DNA of 27,720 nucleotides from JAYPLE01 sp047627515 (GTDB lineage: Bacteria; Bacteroidota; Bacteroidia; Cytophagales; Cyclobacteriaceae): positions 1 through 27,720 of the forward strand of contig JBLHTU010000031.1 in assembly GCA_047627515.1 (NCBI GenBank), given 5' to 3'. This document shows, piece by piece, positions 15,286 to 24,453 of the stretch (the first letter of the stretch is position 1; each line of letters begins with the position of its first letter). The translations under genes were made by a program, and so were the position numbers. The notes beneath the pieces were generated by a model that worked only from the letters and a program-made list of their open reading frames with translations, was not told the DNA's origin and ran no database searches.

Positions 15286-15478
15286 TTATTGGGAGGACTT
15301 GATGAATAAAAAGTCAATGCAGTTTTTCTTCGCTCGTTTTGCTGCCTTTTTTTCTTTCGGGTGGATTTCTGTCTGACTTAGCTTTTTCGTCTCTTGATAG
15401 GCAGTGTGTGCTTTGTCTTTGTAATTATCGTTGCTCTTGAGTCAGATAATCAATTATGTGTTCTTCTAAGTATTGCCG
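15286..15478 (-). pseudogene. Probable frameshifted small gene
   Basis: Two overlapping minus-strand frames read like protein but neither has an ATG. The upstream frame gives RQYLEEHIIDYLTQEQR and then stops; the other, entered by a one-base shift at about 15440, gives NDNYKDKAHTAYQETKK, then LSQTEIHPKEKKAAKRAKK, and ends CIDFLFIKSSQ with a stop at 15286-15288. Joined, they would make one charged helical protein of about 65 residues lying between the CsbD-like gene and the 60-residue gene. An alternative is that one piece is a real gene with an unusual start. A sequencing error is also possible. Confidence 0.35.
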
Positions 15479-15522
15479 ACAGGATCAAGTGATATTGCTA
15501 CTAAATTTGACATTAACCGGCT

Positions 15523-15705
15523 TCAGAGTTTTTGGAGTTCCGCAAACACGGTCGCCAGTTCGGATCTACTCTTATTTAGTTTAGCCGCCATTTGGTCAAG
15601 CATGTTTTCTCGGTTTTCCTCTGCAAAATTGAAATCTTCGTCATTCAGAACTCCAAATCTCATTTGTAGCATCACCTTTATTTCACGCCAACTTCTTAAA
15701 TTCAT
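15523..15705 (-). CDS. CsbD-like stress protein
   Basis: A 60-residue protein starting at the ATG at 15703-15705: MNLRSWREIKVMLQMRFGVL, then NDEDFNFAEENRENMLDQMA and a KLNKSRSELATVFAELQKL tail. The order W-x-E-I-K, then F-G-x-L-x-D-x-D-F, then a helix with K-S/T-x-x-E-L is that of CsbD-like proteins, small helical stress-induced proteins first described in Bacillus subtilis as sigma-B controlled. Molecular function is not known for the family. It lies 147 bp downstream of the AraC gene on the same strand and is probably part of the same stress module. Confidence 0.68.
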   Translation of the reverse strand: MNLRSWREIKVMLQMRFGVLNDEDFNFAEENRENMLDQMAAKLNKSRSELATVFAELQKL

Positions 15706-15852
15706 TTTTATGCTAATTAGACCTCAACGGCAATGTAATGCAAAGGTAAGGCTGATTTGACTGATATTGTGTTACACAATCATTTGGAATTCTTACACAT
15801 ATCTCATGTTTTGAGTAGTTAGTCGTGTGTCTTATCTTCCATTCGTGACCCA

Positions 15853-16413
15853 TTACAAATCCTCTAGCATAGCCTTACGTTTCTCTTTCAATTGCTTATA
15901 AAATGAGGGGGTCAACCCGGTAATTTTTTTAAACTGATTTGATAAATGGCCAACACTGCTGTAGTGAAGTTTTTGAGCGATTTTAGTGAGATTAAGTTCG
16001 TCATAGATAAGAAGTTCCTTTACTCGCTCTATTTTATGAATGATGATGAATTGCTGAATGGTAATACCTTTTACTTCAGAGAATGAATTGGCTAGGTAGG
16101 TATAATCGTAACCTAGTTTTTCGCTGATATAATCCGAATAGTTTACTCTTGGCACTTCGTCGGAGTAGTGGATTATTTCCGTAATCGTGTTTTTGATTTT
16201 TTCTATCAGAATACTTTTTTTATCATCCAGCAGTTCCAATCCAGACTTGAGCAAGCTTTTCTTTAGTGCAGATTGTTGCTGGTTGGTGAGATCTTCCAAA
16301 GTGTCCACTGTGCCAAGCTCTAAGTTTTTGTATTGTATCCCTAGTTTCTTGAGCTCATCTCTGACCATCAGTTTGCAACGGAGGCTTACCATGTACTTAA
16401 TGTAAATTCTCAT
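15853..16413 (-). CDS. AraC family transcriptional regulator
   Basis: With the ATG at 16411-16413 the protein has 186 residues (MRIYIKYMVSLRCKLMVRDE...). The frame extends 15 codons upstream, but MRIYIKYMVSLRCK is the expected family start. The C-terminal AraC DNA-binding domain (about 95-180) has two helix-turn-helices, seen as ELNLTKIAQKLHYSSVGHLSNQF and the closing TGLTPSFYKQLK. The N-terminal half (about 1-80) contains MVSLRCKLMVRDELKKLGI and a helical QQQSALKKSLLKSGLELL stretch instead of a cupin domain, a type common in Bacteroidota next to CsbD-like genes. The ligand is unknown. It probably governs the small stress genes downstream, given orientation and spacing; this is inference. Confidence 0.88.
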   Translation of the reverse strand: MRIYIKYMVSLRCKLMVRDELKKLGIQYKNLELGTVDTLEDLTNQQQSALKKSLLKSGLELLDDKKSILIEKIKNTITEIIHYSDEVPRVNYSDYISEKLGYDYTYLANSFSEVKGITIQQFIIIHKIERVKELLIYDELNLTKIAQKLHYSSVGHLSNQFKKITGLTPSFYKQLKEKRKAMLEDL

Positions 16414-17013
16414 TTGCTTTCGATGTACTTGCCTACTACTAACGCACAACTTCGTCAAGTGACTAGATCTGTTTTTAGTAGCTCAAAGGTAGTTTTTCTA
16501 TATCGCTGTTATTGATATTTTATCCAGTTGGTCCATTTGAGAACCTATAAGACTGGAGATATTGAAAATATCATCCACAAATCATACAATATGCTCTTTA
16601 CCTGAGCAATTCCATAAATAGCTTATCAAGCAGCCCTATCCAGCCTATAACCGATCGTGTATTGCCAGGGTAGGTTACTTTTTTGATCTAGCTAATATTA
16701 ACCCATTGGAAGTTATGGTTGGTCTCAAAACGGAATAATCAGTTTGTTCGCACTTCAGGTTAACCTTATCTTAATATAGATGGTTAAGACACTTGACTTT
16801 GAATCCTTTGTAGAATTTCTCTGCAAAACATTACATAATGAGAAGATTGAAGTTTCCATGATTTAATACTTTCTCTATATTAGCTGTAAAGGTTACAGGG
16901 GTACTGGATTCATGGATATACACGTTTTTTGAAAATTGATTTTGAGTTTTTGAGGTGATCATCCAACCAATTCATTGAATATTATGCTAGTTTTTAGGGT
17001 TGATTTTAATAAA
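16414..17013. other. Divergent spacer upstream of the T9SS operon
   Basis: About 600 bp between the AraC gene and the large secreted repeat protein, so promoters for both should lie here. No gene, strong hairpin or clear repeat was recognised. Candidate TTTG and TA-rich promoter-like bits occur near 16799-16820 but do not fit the Bacteroidota -33/-7 pattern well enough to call. Confidence 0.4.
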
Positions 17014-20000
17014 ATGTCTATAACTGCACTAGTTTTGAGGTTCATGCAAACCAACTGCTATCAGTATCCGGTCCTAGTGGTCGTATTTTTTTTAATGGCA
17101 GGGACCGATGCAGTTGCGCAGGTGCCTACCATTTCTACAGGAATCACTGATTCTTTGACTTATGTCGAAGGTTCAGGGGCACGAGTAGTTGATCCCACTA
17201 TCACTCTAACTACTAACGCTGGTGGACAAAGGTTTTCAAGTGGGTATGTCCTTATTAAAAGTGGATTTATTGCTGACCAAGACTCTTTGTATATCAATAC
17301 GGCCACTGGAATTTCTTCAACATGGACGCCTGCCACTGGTAGACTGGATCTTGGATCCGGAAAACTTGCAGACTATCAGGTTGCGCTAAGAGCGCTGAGT
17401 TATCTAAATAGTAGCTCAGTTCCTGATGCCAGTGATCGGGTGATCGAGTTTGTGGTCGTAGATAAAAACGGCACAAGTGCTCCCTATCAACGTGTTATTA
17501 AAATTCAGGAGGTGAATGACCCACCATGGTTATATCTCTCAGCTGAAACTAGTCAAGTAGACACGCTTTCTTATGACGCAATTGAAGATCAGTCAAAAGA
17601 AATTTGCCCGACGATTTACGACCCTGAATCCGATGATTACGCCATCCAGCTAGACTTGCTAAAAAACAACAGCGGGACTGTTACGTTGAGTGAAGACAAG
17701 CAGTGTTTTACTTATGTCCCAAATGCTGATTTTTTTGGAGTTGACTATGTTCAGCTTACCCTGTTTGAAACAGCAAACCCATCAAATACAAGGTCCGCAG
17801 TAATTACACTAAACGTGCAGTCCGTCAATGATGCTCCTGTATTATCCGGTGTAAATGATACGATTGGCTATACAGAAAATGACGGTGTCAAACTGATTAA
17901 TACGGGTACAGTCATAACAGATGATAGTCAAAATTTAACAGCGGCGCGTGTTCAGATAACTGAAAATTATCTTAATACTGAGGATAGTCTGGTCTTTACG
18001 TCAACAAATGCTTTGTTGTCCTTCACCTGGAATGACAATCAAGGGTCTCTGGAGATATCAGGCAATGTTTCATATACCGTTTATCGAGAAGCGCTTCGAG
18101 CTATTGGCTATGTGAACAGCAGTGAGCAACCCGATACCACTCCAAGAGTAATTACTATGCGAGTGACGGATGCTCAGGCCAACTCTGAATTGACTGAGAC
18201 GGTGGTGACGATATCACGAGTCAATGATGCGCCCTTTGTCTATCGAAATACGATTGGAAATCAGCCCGATACTATAGTAGTCAGTACGGAAGAAGACACA
18301 TACCTGAAAATATGTCCTGACATTTATGATTATGAGTCTGATCCGTGGACCCTTTCATTGGTTACGACGGGAGACTTTCAGTCCACAGTTTCGATTGACT
18401 CGGAAACAAATTGTCTTGATTTTACACCTAGAAAGGATTTGAATACAACAGAGTATTTGCAATTGAATGTTTGTGATTCTTTAGCAACTTCGGTCTGTTC
18501 CTCTGTCATTTATCAGGTAACCATCTTACCGGTCAATGATGCTCCTGTAATAGTTGACAATGGAGTGGCGGTTGACTCGCTGTATTTTGGGACAGAATTG
18601 AACCAATTGGTGCAGGTATGCATAGAAGCTGAAGACATAGAAAATAATAACCTTAGTATTTCATCTGTTCCTGGTCCGTACAAATTGGGCACGGTAGCCA
18701 ACATTAGTGGGCTTTGTTTTGAGTATACGCCAGGGCTAGATTCCATTGGAACAGAATACCTTCAGGTAATTATTTGCGATGATGCAGCTGTGGCAAAATG
18801 CGATACGTTAATTGTCGAAATAGAATTTCCAAGTATCAATACAGCCCCTGAGTTTGAGGCAAGTAGCGACACCTTATCAAGAGGTGCTTTGGTCTCACAG
18901 CCCTTTTCGGAAATTATCAAGGTTCAAAACAGAGAGAGAGATAGTCTAATCCTTGACACCGCCTACCTGGTCAATGCTGGAGGCCAATTGGACATATCCC
19001 TCACTGGCGAACTGGAGTATACTTTTTCACCTTCCGCGAGTGATTCCGTCTTAACTAATCAGGCTTACATCAAAATATGCGATGATCGAAATCCCTCTTT
19101 ATGTAGTGAGTTGGTGATTGATTTTACCATCAATTATCCTCCTGTTCTTTTAGATGCCAATGAGCGTATTATTGACAGTTTGGCGTTTCGTATGCTGGAA
19201 AACAATGTGTATGACACTTGCTTTACGTTGCAGGATCTGAATAGTCAGTCTGTTTTTAATTCTTCAATCGTATCAACGGGTGCAGGTACATTGACAACCA
19301 ATCTGGATAATCAAAATCAGCAGATGTGTCTTCTCTATGAGCCAGAAATAGATTTTGTGGGTGAGGAGCAGTTTAGCATTTCAATCTGCGATAATGGCGA
19401 CCCTGAAGGTTGTTCCGAAGTGATCATTTTATTTGAAGTATTTGACACTAATACATCACCTGTTTTTGCTTTTCTGGATAACCCAAACAACGCGTTGGTT
19501 ACCTTCAGTTTACGGGAGAATGATACATTGTATCAGGAGCTTCCCATGTTGGATGCTGAGAGCGATCAAATATTTATTGATAGCATTTACAGTAAGCCAG
19601 ACGAGCTAGAGATCAGCATCGCCGATACGATTTTAATTTTAGATTTTAAGCCTGGGTTCAACGATTGGGGTACCTATGAAGCTTCTATATTGGTTTGTGA
19701 TGATAATCCTTTTCCTCTATGCGCCCAACTTGATATAGTTTTTGACGTGCAGCCTATCAACGAAATGCCTATTATTCAACGAGATTCAGTAGAGATCACA
19801 AATTCGGATGAGATCAAGTTGTATGTTTTGGAGAATGATTCTGACCCAGAAGATGAAGGTCTTACCATTACAGATTTGATAGATCAGTCTACAGATCAAG
19901 GGACGGTTTATTTGGAAGACAGTGTGATTGTGTATCAGCCAGATCCAGATGAGTATCGAGATCGAGATGTGATCACCTACACGATATGTGATGGGGGTGT

Positions 20001-20340
20001 ACCTCAAGCATGTGTTCAAACCACTCTAACTGTATACTTTAATCTGCCGATTCCAGGATTAGTGATCTATGAAGCTTTTTCACCCAATGGTGATGGAATT
20101 AATGACACATGGTTTTTGGATGGTATTCGTGAGTTCCCTGAGAACCAGGTGACCATTCTTGATCAATATAATAATACAGTTTTCCAGACAGTGGGATATG
20201 ATAACCGTGAAAATATATGGTCTGGCGAAGCAGACAGACCAGGTCAGTCGATTGCTGTTCCTGATGGGACTTATTATTACGTGATCGATTTGGGCATAGG
20301 TCAATCTTCGTTAAATGGTTATGTGATCTTGAAGCGATGA
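17014..20340 (+). CDS. Large secreted cadherin/Ig-like repeat protein with T9SS type B sorting domain
   Basis: About 1108 residues from the ATG at 17014; ATGs at 16984 and 17044 are also possible, and all keep a signal peptide ending near AGTDAVAQ. The body is a chain of beta-sandwich modules of about 100 residues closed by linker motifs VNDPP, VNDAP (three times), INTAP and INEMP. Modules alternate at first: type A ends with ALRALSYLNSS or ALRAIGYVNSS; type B carries CPTIYD/CPDIYD near its start and later a C-D-x(5-6)-C pair such as ICDDRNPSLC and ICDNGDPEGC. The last roughly 85 residues (AFSPNGDGINDTWFLDGI to LNGYVILKR) are the gliding-motility-type C-terminal domain (TIGR04131) that directs export through T9SS. 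It is likely a surface adhesin or appendage. The next gene overlaps by 4 nt. Confidence 0.9.
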   Translation: MSITALVLRFMQTNCYQYPVLVVVFFLMAGTDAVAQVPTISTGITDSLTYVEGSGARVVDPTITLTTNAGGQRFSSGYVLIKSGFIADQDSLYINTATGISSTWTPATGRLDLGSGKLADYQVALRALSYLNSSSVPDASDRVIEFVVVDKNGTSAPYQRVIKIQEVNDPPWLYLSAETSQVDTLSYDAIEDQSKEICPTIYDPESDDYAIQLDLLKNNSGTVTLSEDKQCFTYVPNADFFGVDYVQLTLFETANPSNTRSAVITLNVQSVNDAPVLSGVNDTIGYTENDGVKLINTGTVITDDSQNLTAARVQITENYLNTEDSLVFTSTNALLSFTWNDNQGSLEISGNVSYTVYREALRAIGYVNSSEQPDTTPRVITMRVTDAQANSELTETVVTISRVNDAPFVYRNTIGNQPDTIVVSTEEDTYLKICPDIYDYESDPWTLSLVTTGDFQSTVSIDSETNCLDFTPRKDLNTTEYLQLNVCDSLATSVCSSVIYQVTILPVNDAPVIVDNGVAVDSLYFGTELNQLVQVCIEAEDIENNNLSISSVPGPYKLGTVANISGLCFEYTPGLDSIGTEYLQVIICDDAAVAKCDTLIVEIEFPSINTAPEFEASSDTLSRGALVSQPFSEIIKVQNRERDSLILDTAYLVNAGGQLDISLTGELEYTFSPSASDSVLTNQAYIKICDDRNPSLCSELVIDFTINYPPVLLDANERIIDSLAFRMLENNVYDTCFTLQDLNSQSVFNSSIVSTGAGTLTTNLDNQNQQMCLLYEPEIDFVGEEQFSISICDNGDPEGCSEVIILFEVFDTNTSPVFAFLDNPNNALVTFSLRENDTLYQELPMLDAESDQIFIDSIYSKPDELEISIADTILILDFKPGFNDWGTYEASILVCDDNPFPLCAQLDIVFDVQPINEMPIIQRDSVEITNSDEIKLYVLENDSDPEDEGLTITDLIDQSTDQGTVYLEDSVIVYQPDPDEYRDRDVITYTICDGGVPQACVQTTLTVYFNLPIPGLVIYEAFSPNGDGINDTWFLDGIREFPENQVTILDQYNNTVFQTVGYDNRENIWSGEADRPGQSIAVPDGTYYYVIDLGIGQSSLNGYVILKR

Positions 20341-21218
20341 GGAAAGTAGCCGTTATCATATTGTCATTTGTCGTGTACGGATTGTTTGGCCAGTCTGCCA
20401 CGAGCTATCAATACCTCTTCAACCCGTTACCCATTAATCCAGCATTTACCGGTTACCATGACGTCTTTACAGCGAGCGTTCAAACACGATTTCAATCACT
20501 GGGAGTAGAGGGAGCACCCATGTCTCAATCTCTTGTAGTTCATACACCGATACCAGGTCAAAATTCAGCCGTGGGATTACAGTTTTGGAACTTGTCGCAA
20601 GGAGTAAATCAGCAGACAGGTCTCTATGGATCGTATGCTTATAGTGTACAAACCTCATCGGTAAAGATCTCCGCAGGCTTGCGTGCTGGAATTGATTTTA
20701 ATGCGGTGGATTATACCGGCTTATTGACTCGACAAGGTAATGATCCTGCTTTTTCCCAAAGTACGCAGCTTTTTTCACCCAATGTGGGTGTAGGAATAGC
20801 GGTTTCAAATGATCGGTTAATGGCTGGAATTTCGGCGCCTTTCCTAATCGAATCGGATGAATTGTCACTTACACGTCGACAGTACCTAATGCAGTTGGCC
20901 TACGAGTTTTCTATCAGCTCTCAGCTGACATTGCAACCGTCAGTATTTGGTCGGATAAGTGAGGAAGAAGTAGAGGAAGTGATTTTTGGGATGAATTTAA
21001 ATTTCTACGAGGTAGCGGGCGTTGGTCTTTTCTACAACCTAAATCAACAACTGGCCACCGTTATTTACTTAAATGCATCTGATCAATTACGGATTGCTTA
21101 CAGTGCGGAGCTGCCGTTAGCAGCGGATCAAGTCAGTAGGTTTGGTTCTCATGAGATTGGACTTCACTACCTATTTAGACTCCCTAAACGAAATGCTGTA
21201 TCGCCAAGATATTTTTAA
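20337..21218 (+). CDS. PorP/SprF family type IX secretion system membrane protein
   Basis: A 293-residue outer-membrane beta-barrel-type protein with a signal peptide (MRKVAVIILSFVVYGLFGQS). The N-terminal mature part YLFNPLPINPAFTGYHDVFT is the hallmark of the PorP/SprF family, followed by repeated amphipathic strands such as VGLQFWNLSQGVNQQTGLYG and a typical terminal region HEIGLHYLFRL. SprF-type proteins work with one specific T9SS cargo, often the protein encoded just upstream, and help its export or surface attachment. Here the start codon overlaps the cargo stop codon (ATGA) and the next gene begins with no gap, so the three products are made together. This places it as the partner of the 1100-residue repeat protein. 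Confidence 0.93.
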   Translation: MRKVAVIILSFVVYGLFGQSATSYQYLFNPLPINPAFTGYHDVFTASVQTRFQSLGVEGAPMSQSLVVHTPIPGQNSAVGLQFWNLSQGVNQQTGLYGSYAYSVQTSSVKISAGLRAGIDFNAVDYTGLLTRQGNDPAFSQSTQLFSPNVGVGIAVSNDRLMAGISAPFLIESDELSLTRRQYLMQLAYEFSISSQLTLQPSVFGRISEEEVEEVIFGMNLNFYEVAGVGLFYNLNQQLATVIYLNASDQLRIAYSAELPLAADQVSRFGSHEIGLHYLFRLPKRNAVSPRYF

Positions 21219-23342
21219 ATGAGGCTTAGAATCGTCATATCACTCATTGTTTTAAGTGTAAGCTTAGTCACTTACGCGCAACAAAATAGTATTTCCAAGA
21301 TATGGAAAAGCAATGAACAAATTGCGGATCGATTGTTTGCGGATCAGCTATATGATGCAGCTTTATCAATGTATCTGGAAGAGGCACTGAATCAAAATAT
21401 TTTCAATGAAGATGGTTCTGTGACGAACCCAGAACTCTCACTTAAAATTGCGGACAGTTATTACAAACTGAGAAAGCTGGCGAAGGCTGCGATTTATTTT
21501 CAGTATGTGCTGGAACAGCAAACTGACTCTGTATCTGATGAACATTTACTTCGCTATGCAGAGAGCTTACTCTACAGCGAGAAAATACCTGAAGCAAAGA
21601 AGTGGTTCAACGCATACTATCTTCAAACCGATGATCCTTTGGGAAAGGAACGATTTAGAGGTACTGTCATCTACGATGAGCTGATGGCCAGTATTAAGCC
21701 GACCACCATAAAAAGTAATATTTTCAATAATTCAAGTTCATTTATTACGCCAAAAGTAGTAGAAGGACAACTGTATTTTTCCGGGCCAAGTACGAAAAAT
21801 CAGCTGCTAGACCAACGGTACCTTCAAGGAGATATGGAATTGTATGATTTGTTTGTTTTGGATTCTGTTGGTGTGCAGGAAATTAAAGTGGGAGGAGGGT
21901 TATTTAACGTAACTAACCCAGTCAAACTAGGGGATGGTTTGGTGCTGATTACTGCAAATGCCAGAAAGGATAGTCGTTTACTATTGTATGAAGGGCAAGT
22001 AAAAAGTCCACTAAAATGGGGAGATTTTACTCAGTCATCTCTAAATGATTCTACCGGGTCCATCCATTCTCTAAGTTTAACTCAGTCTGAAGATACTCTG
22101 TATTTTTCTTCCGATCGAGCGGGTGGCTTTGGGCACTTTGACTTGTATTACTCGGTAAGGGTAGAAGCAATCTGGTCAAAACCGGTAAACATGGGCCCAT
22201 ATATCAATTCAGCTGCCAATGAGATTTATCCTTATACTGGGTTTGGTCATTTCTGCTTCAGCAGTGATGGTCATCCAGGGTTAGGTGGATACGATCTTTT
22301 TGAGTACGAATATGGAGAGGTAGTCAACATGGCTAGTCCATTAAATACATCTAAGGATGATATGGGTGTCATATTTACAGATGCTTATCATGGCTATTTG
22401 TTTTCCAATCGCTCTGAGGGGGAAGGAAAAGATGATATCTATGAGTTTACTCAAACAGAAAGTCCGGAAGTCCCATTTCAGCTTTTGCTGACGCGTAAAG
22501 TGAATGATGGGATTATGTCAGAGGCGACCGTTACCATACAATCATTAAAAGGGGATCATAGGCTAGATCTGATGACAGATGAAGACGGAGCAGTAGAGGT
22601 GAAACTGCATACACGCACCAAATATCTGCTCACTATCGAAAAGGAAGGGTTCATTCAAATGACGGATACCGTAAACGTATTAATAGAGGCACTGGAGCGC
22701 AGCTATACTCTTGATGAAATGTACAGTTTCCAGGCGTTGGTATTTTCAGCAGAAAACGATGCAGCTATTGCAAATCCTACAGTCTTCATAGAGAATATTA
22801 CTACCCAAAAAAGGTCTGAATTGAGTGGCAATGCAACAGGGTTTTTTGAGATACTTGAACCGTCCAATCAAGTGATTTCTATTTTGATCACAAAAGAAGG
22901 GTTCAGCTTTCAATCTGACACGATCATTTTTGATCAAAGGGAATCAACCAAGACTTATTCACTGAGAAAAGTTCAACTAGCGGGATCACTGACATTGAAA
23001 GACTTGTTGTACGAATTGGACCAGCACAAATTACAGGCTGACTATGTCCCGGCACTAGACTCAATTGCAAATAGCTTGAATAAATTTGAAAATCTAAGAA
23101 TCATTGTTGAATCACATACTGATAGCAGAGGAGATCAGTCGTATAATCTTCAACTCTCTCAGCTCCGAGCTGAATCAGTCAAGGAGTACTTGATCTCGAA
23201 GGGGATAGCTCCTTCGCGCGTCGGTGCGGTAGGTAAGGGAGAGCAAGTGTTGCTGAACGGATGCAAGGATGGTGTCAAATGCAGTGCTCAACAGCACATG
23301 GTCAATCGCAGGACTGAGATCAAACTCTTTCGATCTCAATAA
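21219..23342 (+). CDS. OmpA family protein with TPR, PD40 beta-propeller and carboxypeptidase-like domains
   Basis: A 707-residue envelope protein. Signal peptide at 1-20 (MRLRIVISLIVLSVSLVTYA). TPR-like helices at about 28-150, including SLKIADSYYKLRKLAKAAIY. WD40-like PD40 blades at about 185-410, for example DTLYFSSDRAGGFGHFDLYY and HFCFSSDGHPGLGGYDLFEY. One or two carboxypeptidase-regulatory-like beta-sandwiches at about 420-585. The OmpA C-terminal peptidoglycan-binding domain at about 590-705 carries HTDSRGD (633-639) with Asp635, LSQLRAESV, and NRRTEIKL; a Cys pair at 682/688 is typical of the Bacteroidota form. It probably anchors a surface complex to peptidoglycan together with the PorP/SprF protein. 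Its start follows the previous stop codon with no gap. Confidence 0.93.
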   Translation: MRLRIVISLIVLSVSLVTYAQQNSISKIWKSNEQIADRLFADQLYDAALSMYLEEALNQNIFNEDGSVTNPELSLKIADSYYKLRKLAKAAIYFQYVLEQQTDSVSDEHLLRYAESLLYSEKIPEAKKWFNAYYLQTDDPLGKERFRGTVIYDELMASIKPTTIKSNIFNNSSSFITPKVVEGQLYFSGPSTKNQLLDQRYLQGDMELYDLFVLDSVGVQEIKVGGGLFNVTNPVKLGDGLVLITANARKDSRLLLYEGQVKSPLKWGDFTQSSLNDSTGSIHSLSLTQSEDTLYFSSDRAGGFGHFDLYYSVRVEAIWSKPVNMGPYINSAANEIYPYTGFGHFCFSSDGHPGLGGYDLFEYEYGEVVNMASPLNTSKDDMGVIFTDAYHGYLFSNRSEGEGKDDIYEFTQTESPEVPFQLLLTRKVNDGIMSEATVTIQSLKGDHRLDLMTDEDGAVEVKLHTRTKYLLTIEKEGFIQMTDTVNVLIEALERSYTLDEMYSFQALVFSAENDAAIANPTVFIENITTQKRSELSGNATGFFEILEPSNQVISILITKEGFSFQSDTIIFDQRESTKTYSLRKVQLAGSLTLKDLLYELDQHKLQADYVPALDSIANSLNKFENLRIIVESHTDSRGDQSYNLQLSQLRAESVKEYLISKGIAPSRVGAVGKGEQVLLNGCKDGVKCSAQQHMVNRRTEIKLFRSQ

Positions 23343-23400
23343 TCAAGGTTGTTTGGATGATCTTAGTAATTTTGTTTCGTCCAAAGTACTCTCGAAATAG

Positions 23401-23940
23401 TTAGGTTTGATCTCTAATAAGCAATAGTGCAACTACTGAGATGATAAATGCCCCAATACTTATCAAAAGTATGATTCCGGGCTTCATTATTACATAAAAA
23501 AGATTGGTCGCAGTATCTAATCTATAGGCTAATCCGTCTATGCCTTGCGCGTTTACCTTTGAGATGATCTTAACACTCTGTTTTACTTGTATCTCAAAAC
23601 GGCCAATGCCTCTTATTTTTTTGTTGTTAATGATGTAAGTCGACACTTTGGATTTTTCACCACGGTCTGTGCCTAGTGTGATTTCAATCACTTTAGGATT
23701 TTCTTCTATTTCTGAAACTATGTATTCAGCTTCGATCTTCTTCTCAGATTTTATTTGTGTAGTGAGCTCAAACAGCTCATAAGTTCCAGGAGCCAATTCT
23801 ATTTGTAATTCTGACGGTGTTGGAAATTCCGTAAAACTGTCGGTAAAAGTTTGTAATGAGGCCAAAGTGCTCGATAGCGCAAAACCTCCTATGATCATCG
23901 ATAGTATTAATGTGACTAGTAACGGCCATTTTTTATTCAT
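23401..23940 (-). CDS. Unrecognised two-TM membrane protein
   Basis: A 179-residue protein with a hydrophobic segment at about 6-26 (PLLVTLILSMIIGGFALSST) and a second at about 152-174 near the C-terminus. The loop between them, about 125 residues rich in Glu, Lys, Ile and Thr, should be periplasmic and looks beta-rich (for example ELQIELAPGTYELFELTTQI and STYIINNKKIRGIGRFEIQV). No motif or family is recognised, and the two-TM-plus-beta-loop design alone does not tell a function. It is convergent with the T9SS operon, 58 bp from its end, with no visible terminator between. Start is the ATG at 23938-23940. Confidence 0.6.
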   Translation of the reverse strand: MNKKWPLLVTLILSMIIGGFALSSTLASLQTFTDSFTEFPTPSELQIELAPGTYELFELTTQIKSEKKIEAEYIVSEIEENPKVIEITLGTDRGEKSKVSTYIINNKKIRGIGRFEIQVKQSVKIISKVNAQGIDGLAYRLDTATNLFYVIMKPGIILLISIGAFIISVVALLLIRDQT

Positions 23941-24106
23941 GAGGTAATTTATTTGAGCAATATCTCGGAGATTCTCCTTTTTTATTCAGTACGAATCTAG
24001 TATTGATTCCGTTTTGGCGCAAAAAAAAGTGGTAAAAACTAAGAAGAACTGCCAGTTATTCTGGCCGATGTGCAGAGCGGTAGTCCAAGCTGGTCAGTTT
24101 GCCTAG
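23941..24106. other. Spacer leading into a T9SS pseudogene
   Basis: Together with the pseudogene and the right flank this makes a 666-bp stretch without an intact gene. In this left part no protein family was recognised, but one frame near 24069-24124 reads VQSGSPSWSV, which may be an eroded upstream piece of the pseudogene in another frame. Confidence 0.4.
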
Positions 24107-24433
24107 CTGCTCTCTGGAGGAACTGATGCAAGGTATAATTATCTATTTGCTAATGGCCTTTTGACCATTGAGTCTGTCCTTTCTATAAAGACAGAAAATG
24201 GAAGAGTCGAACTATATCCCAATCCCGCAGATGAGTAGATTACGATTTTTTCTGATCTTAAAAACGCAGAACTAAGGGTGCTTGATCTTCAAGGAAGGAT
24301 ACTTATCACCTTGCCATAAGATGCTGAAAAAATATCATAGGACGTAAGTCTACTTCAGTCAGGCATCTATTTACTTCAGCTAGTTAATGAAGAAGTACAG
24401 CGATTCAAAAAGCTAGTAGTCAAACACCAATAG
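24107..24433 (+). pseudogene. Decayed T9SS cargo gene: remnant with type A C-terminal sorting domain
   Basis: The plus-strand frame ending with TAG at 24431-24433 reads LLSGGTDARYNYLFANGLLT, then IESVLSIKTENGRVELYPNPADE, a stop (TAG), ITIFSDLKNAELRVLDLQGR, ILITLP, a stop (TAA), DAEKIS, a stop (TAG), and DVSLLQSGIYLLQLVNEE followed by VQRFKKLVVKHQ. VELYPNPADE, LRVLDLQGR and LQSGIYLLQL in this order are the signature of the T9SS type A sorting domain (Por_Secre_tail, TIGR04183). Three in-frame stops and the absent N-terminal body show that it is dead. The passenger domain cannot be identified from what remains. A good terminator follows 20 nt later. Confidence 0.8.
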
Positions 24434-24453
24434 CTCAAATTCGAAACAATGGG

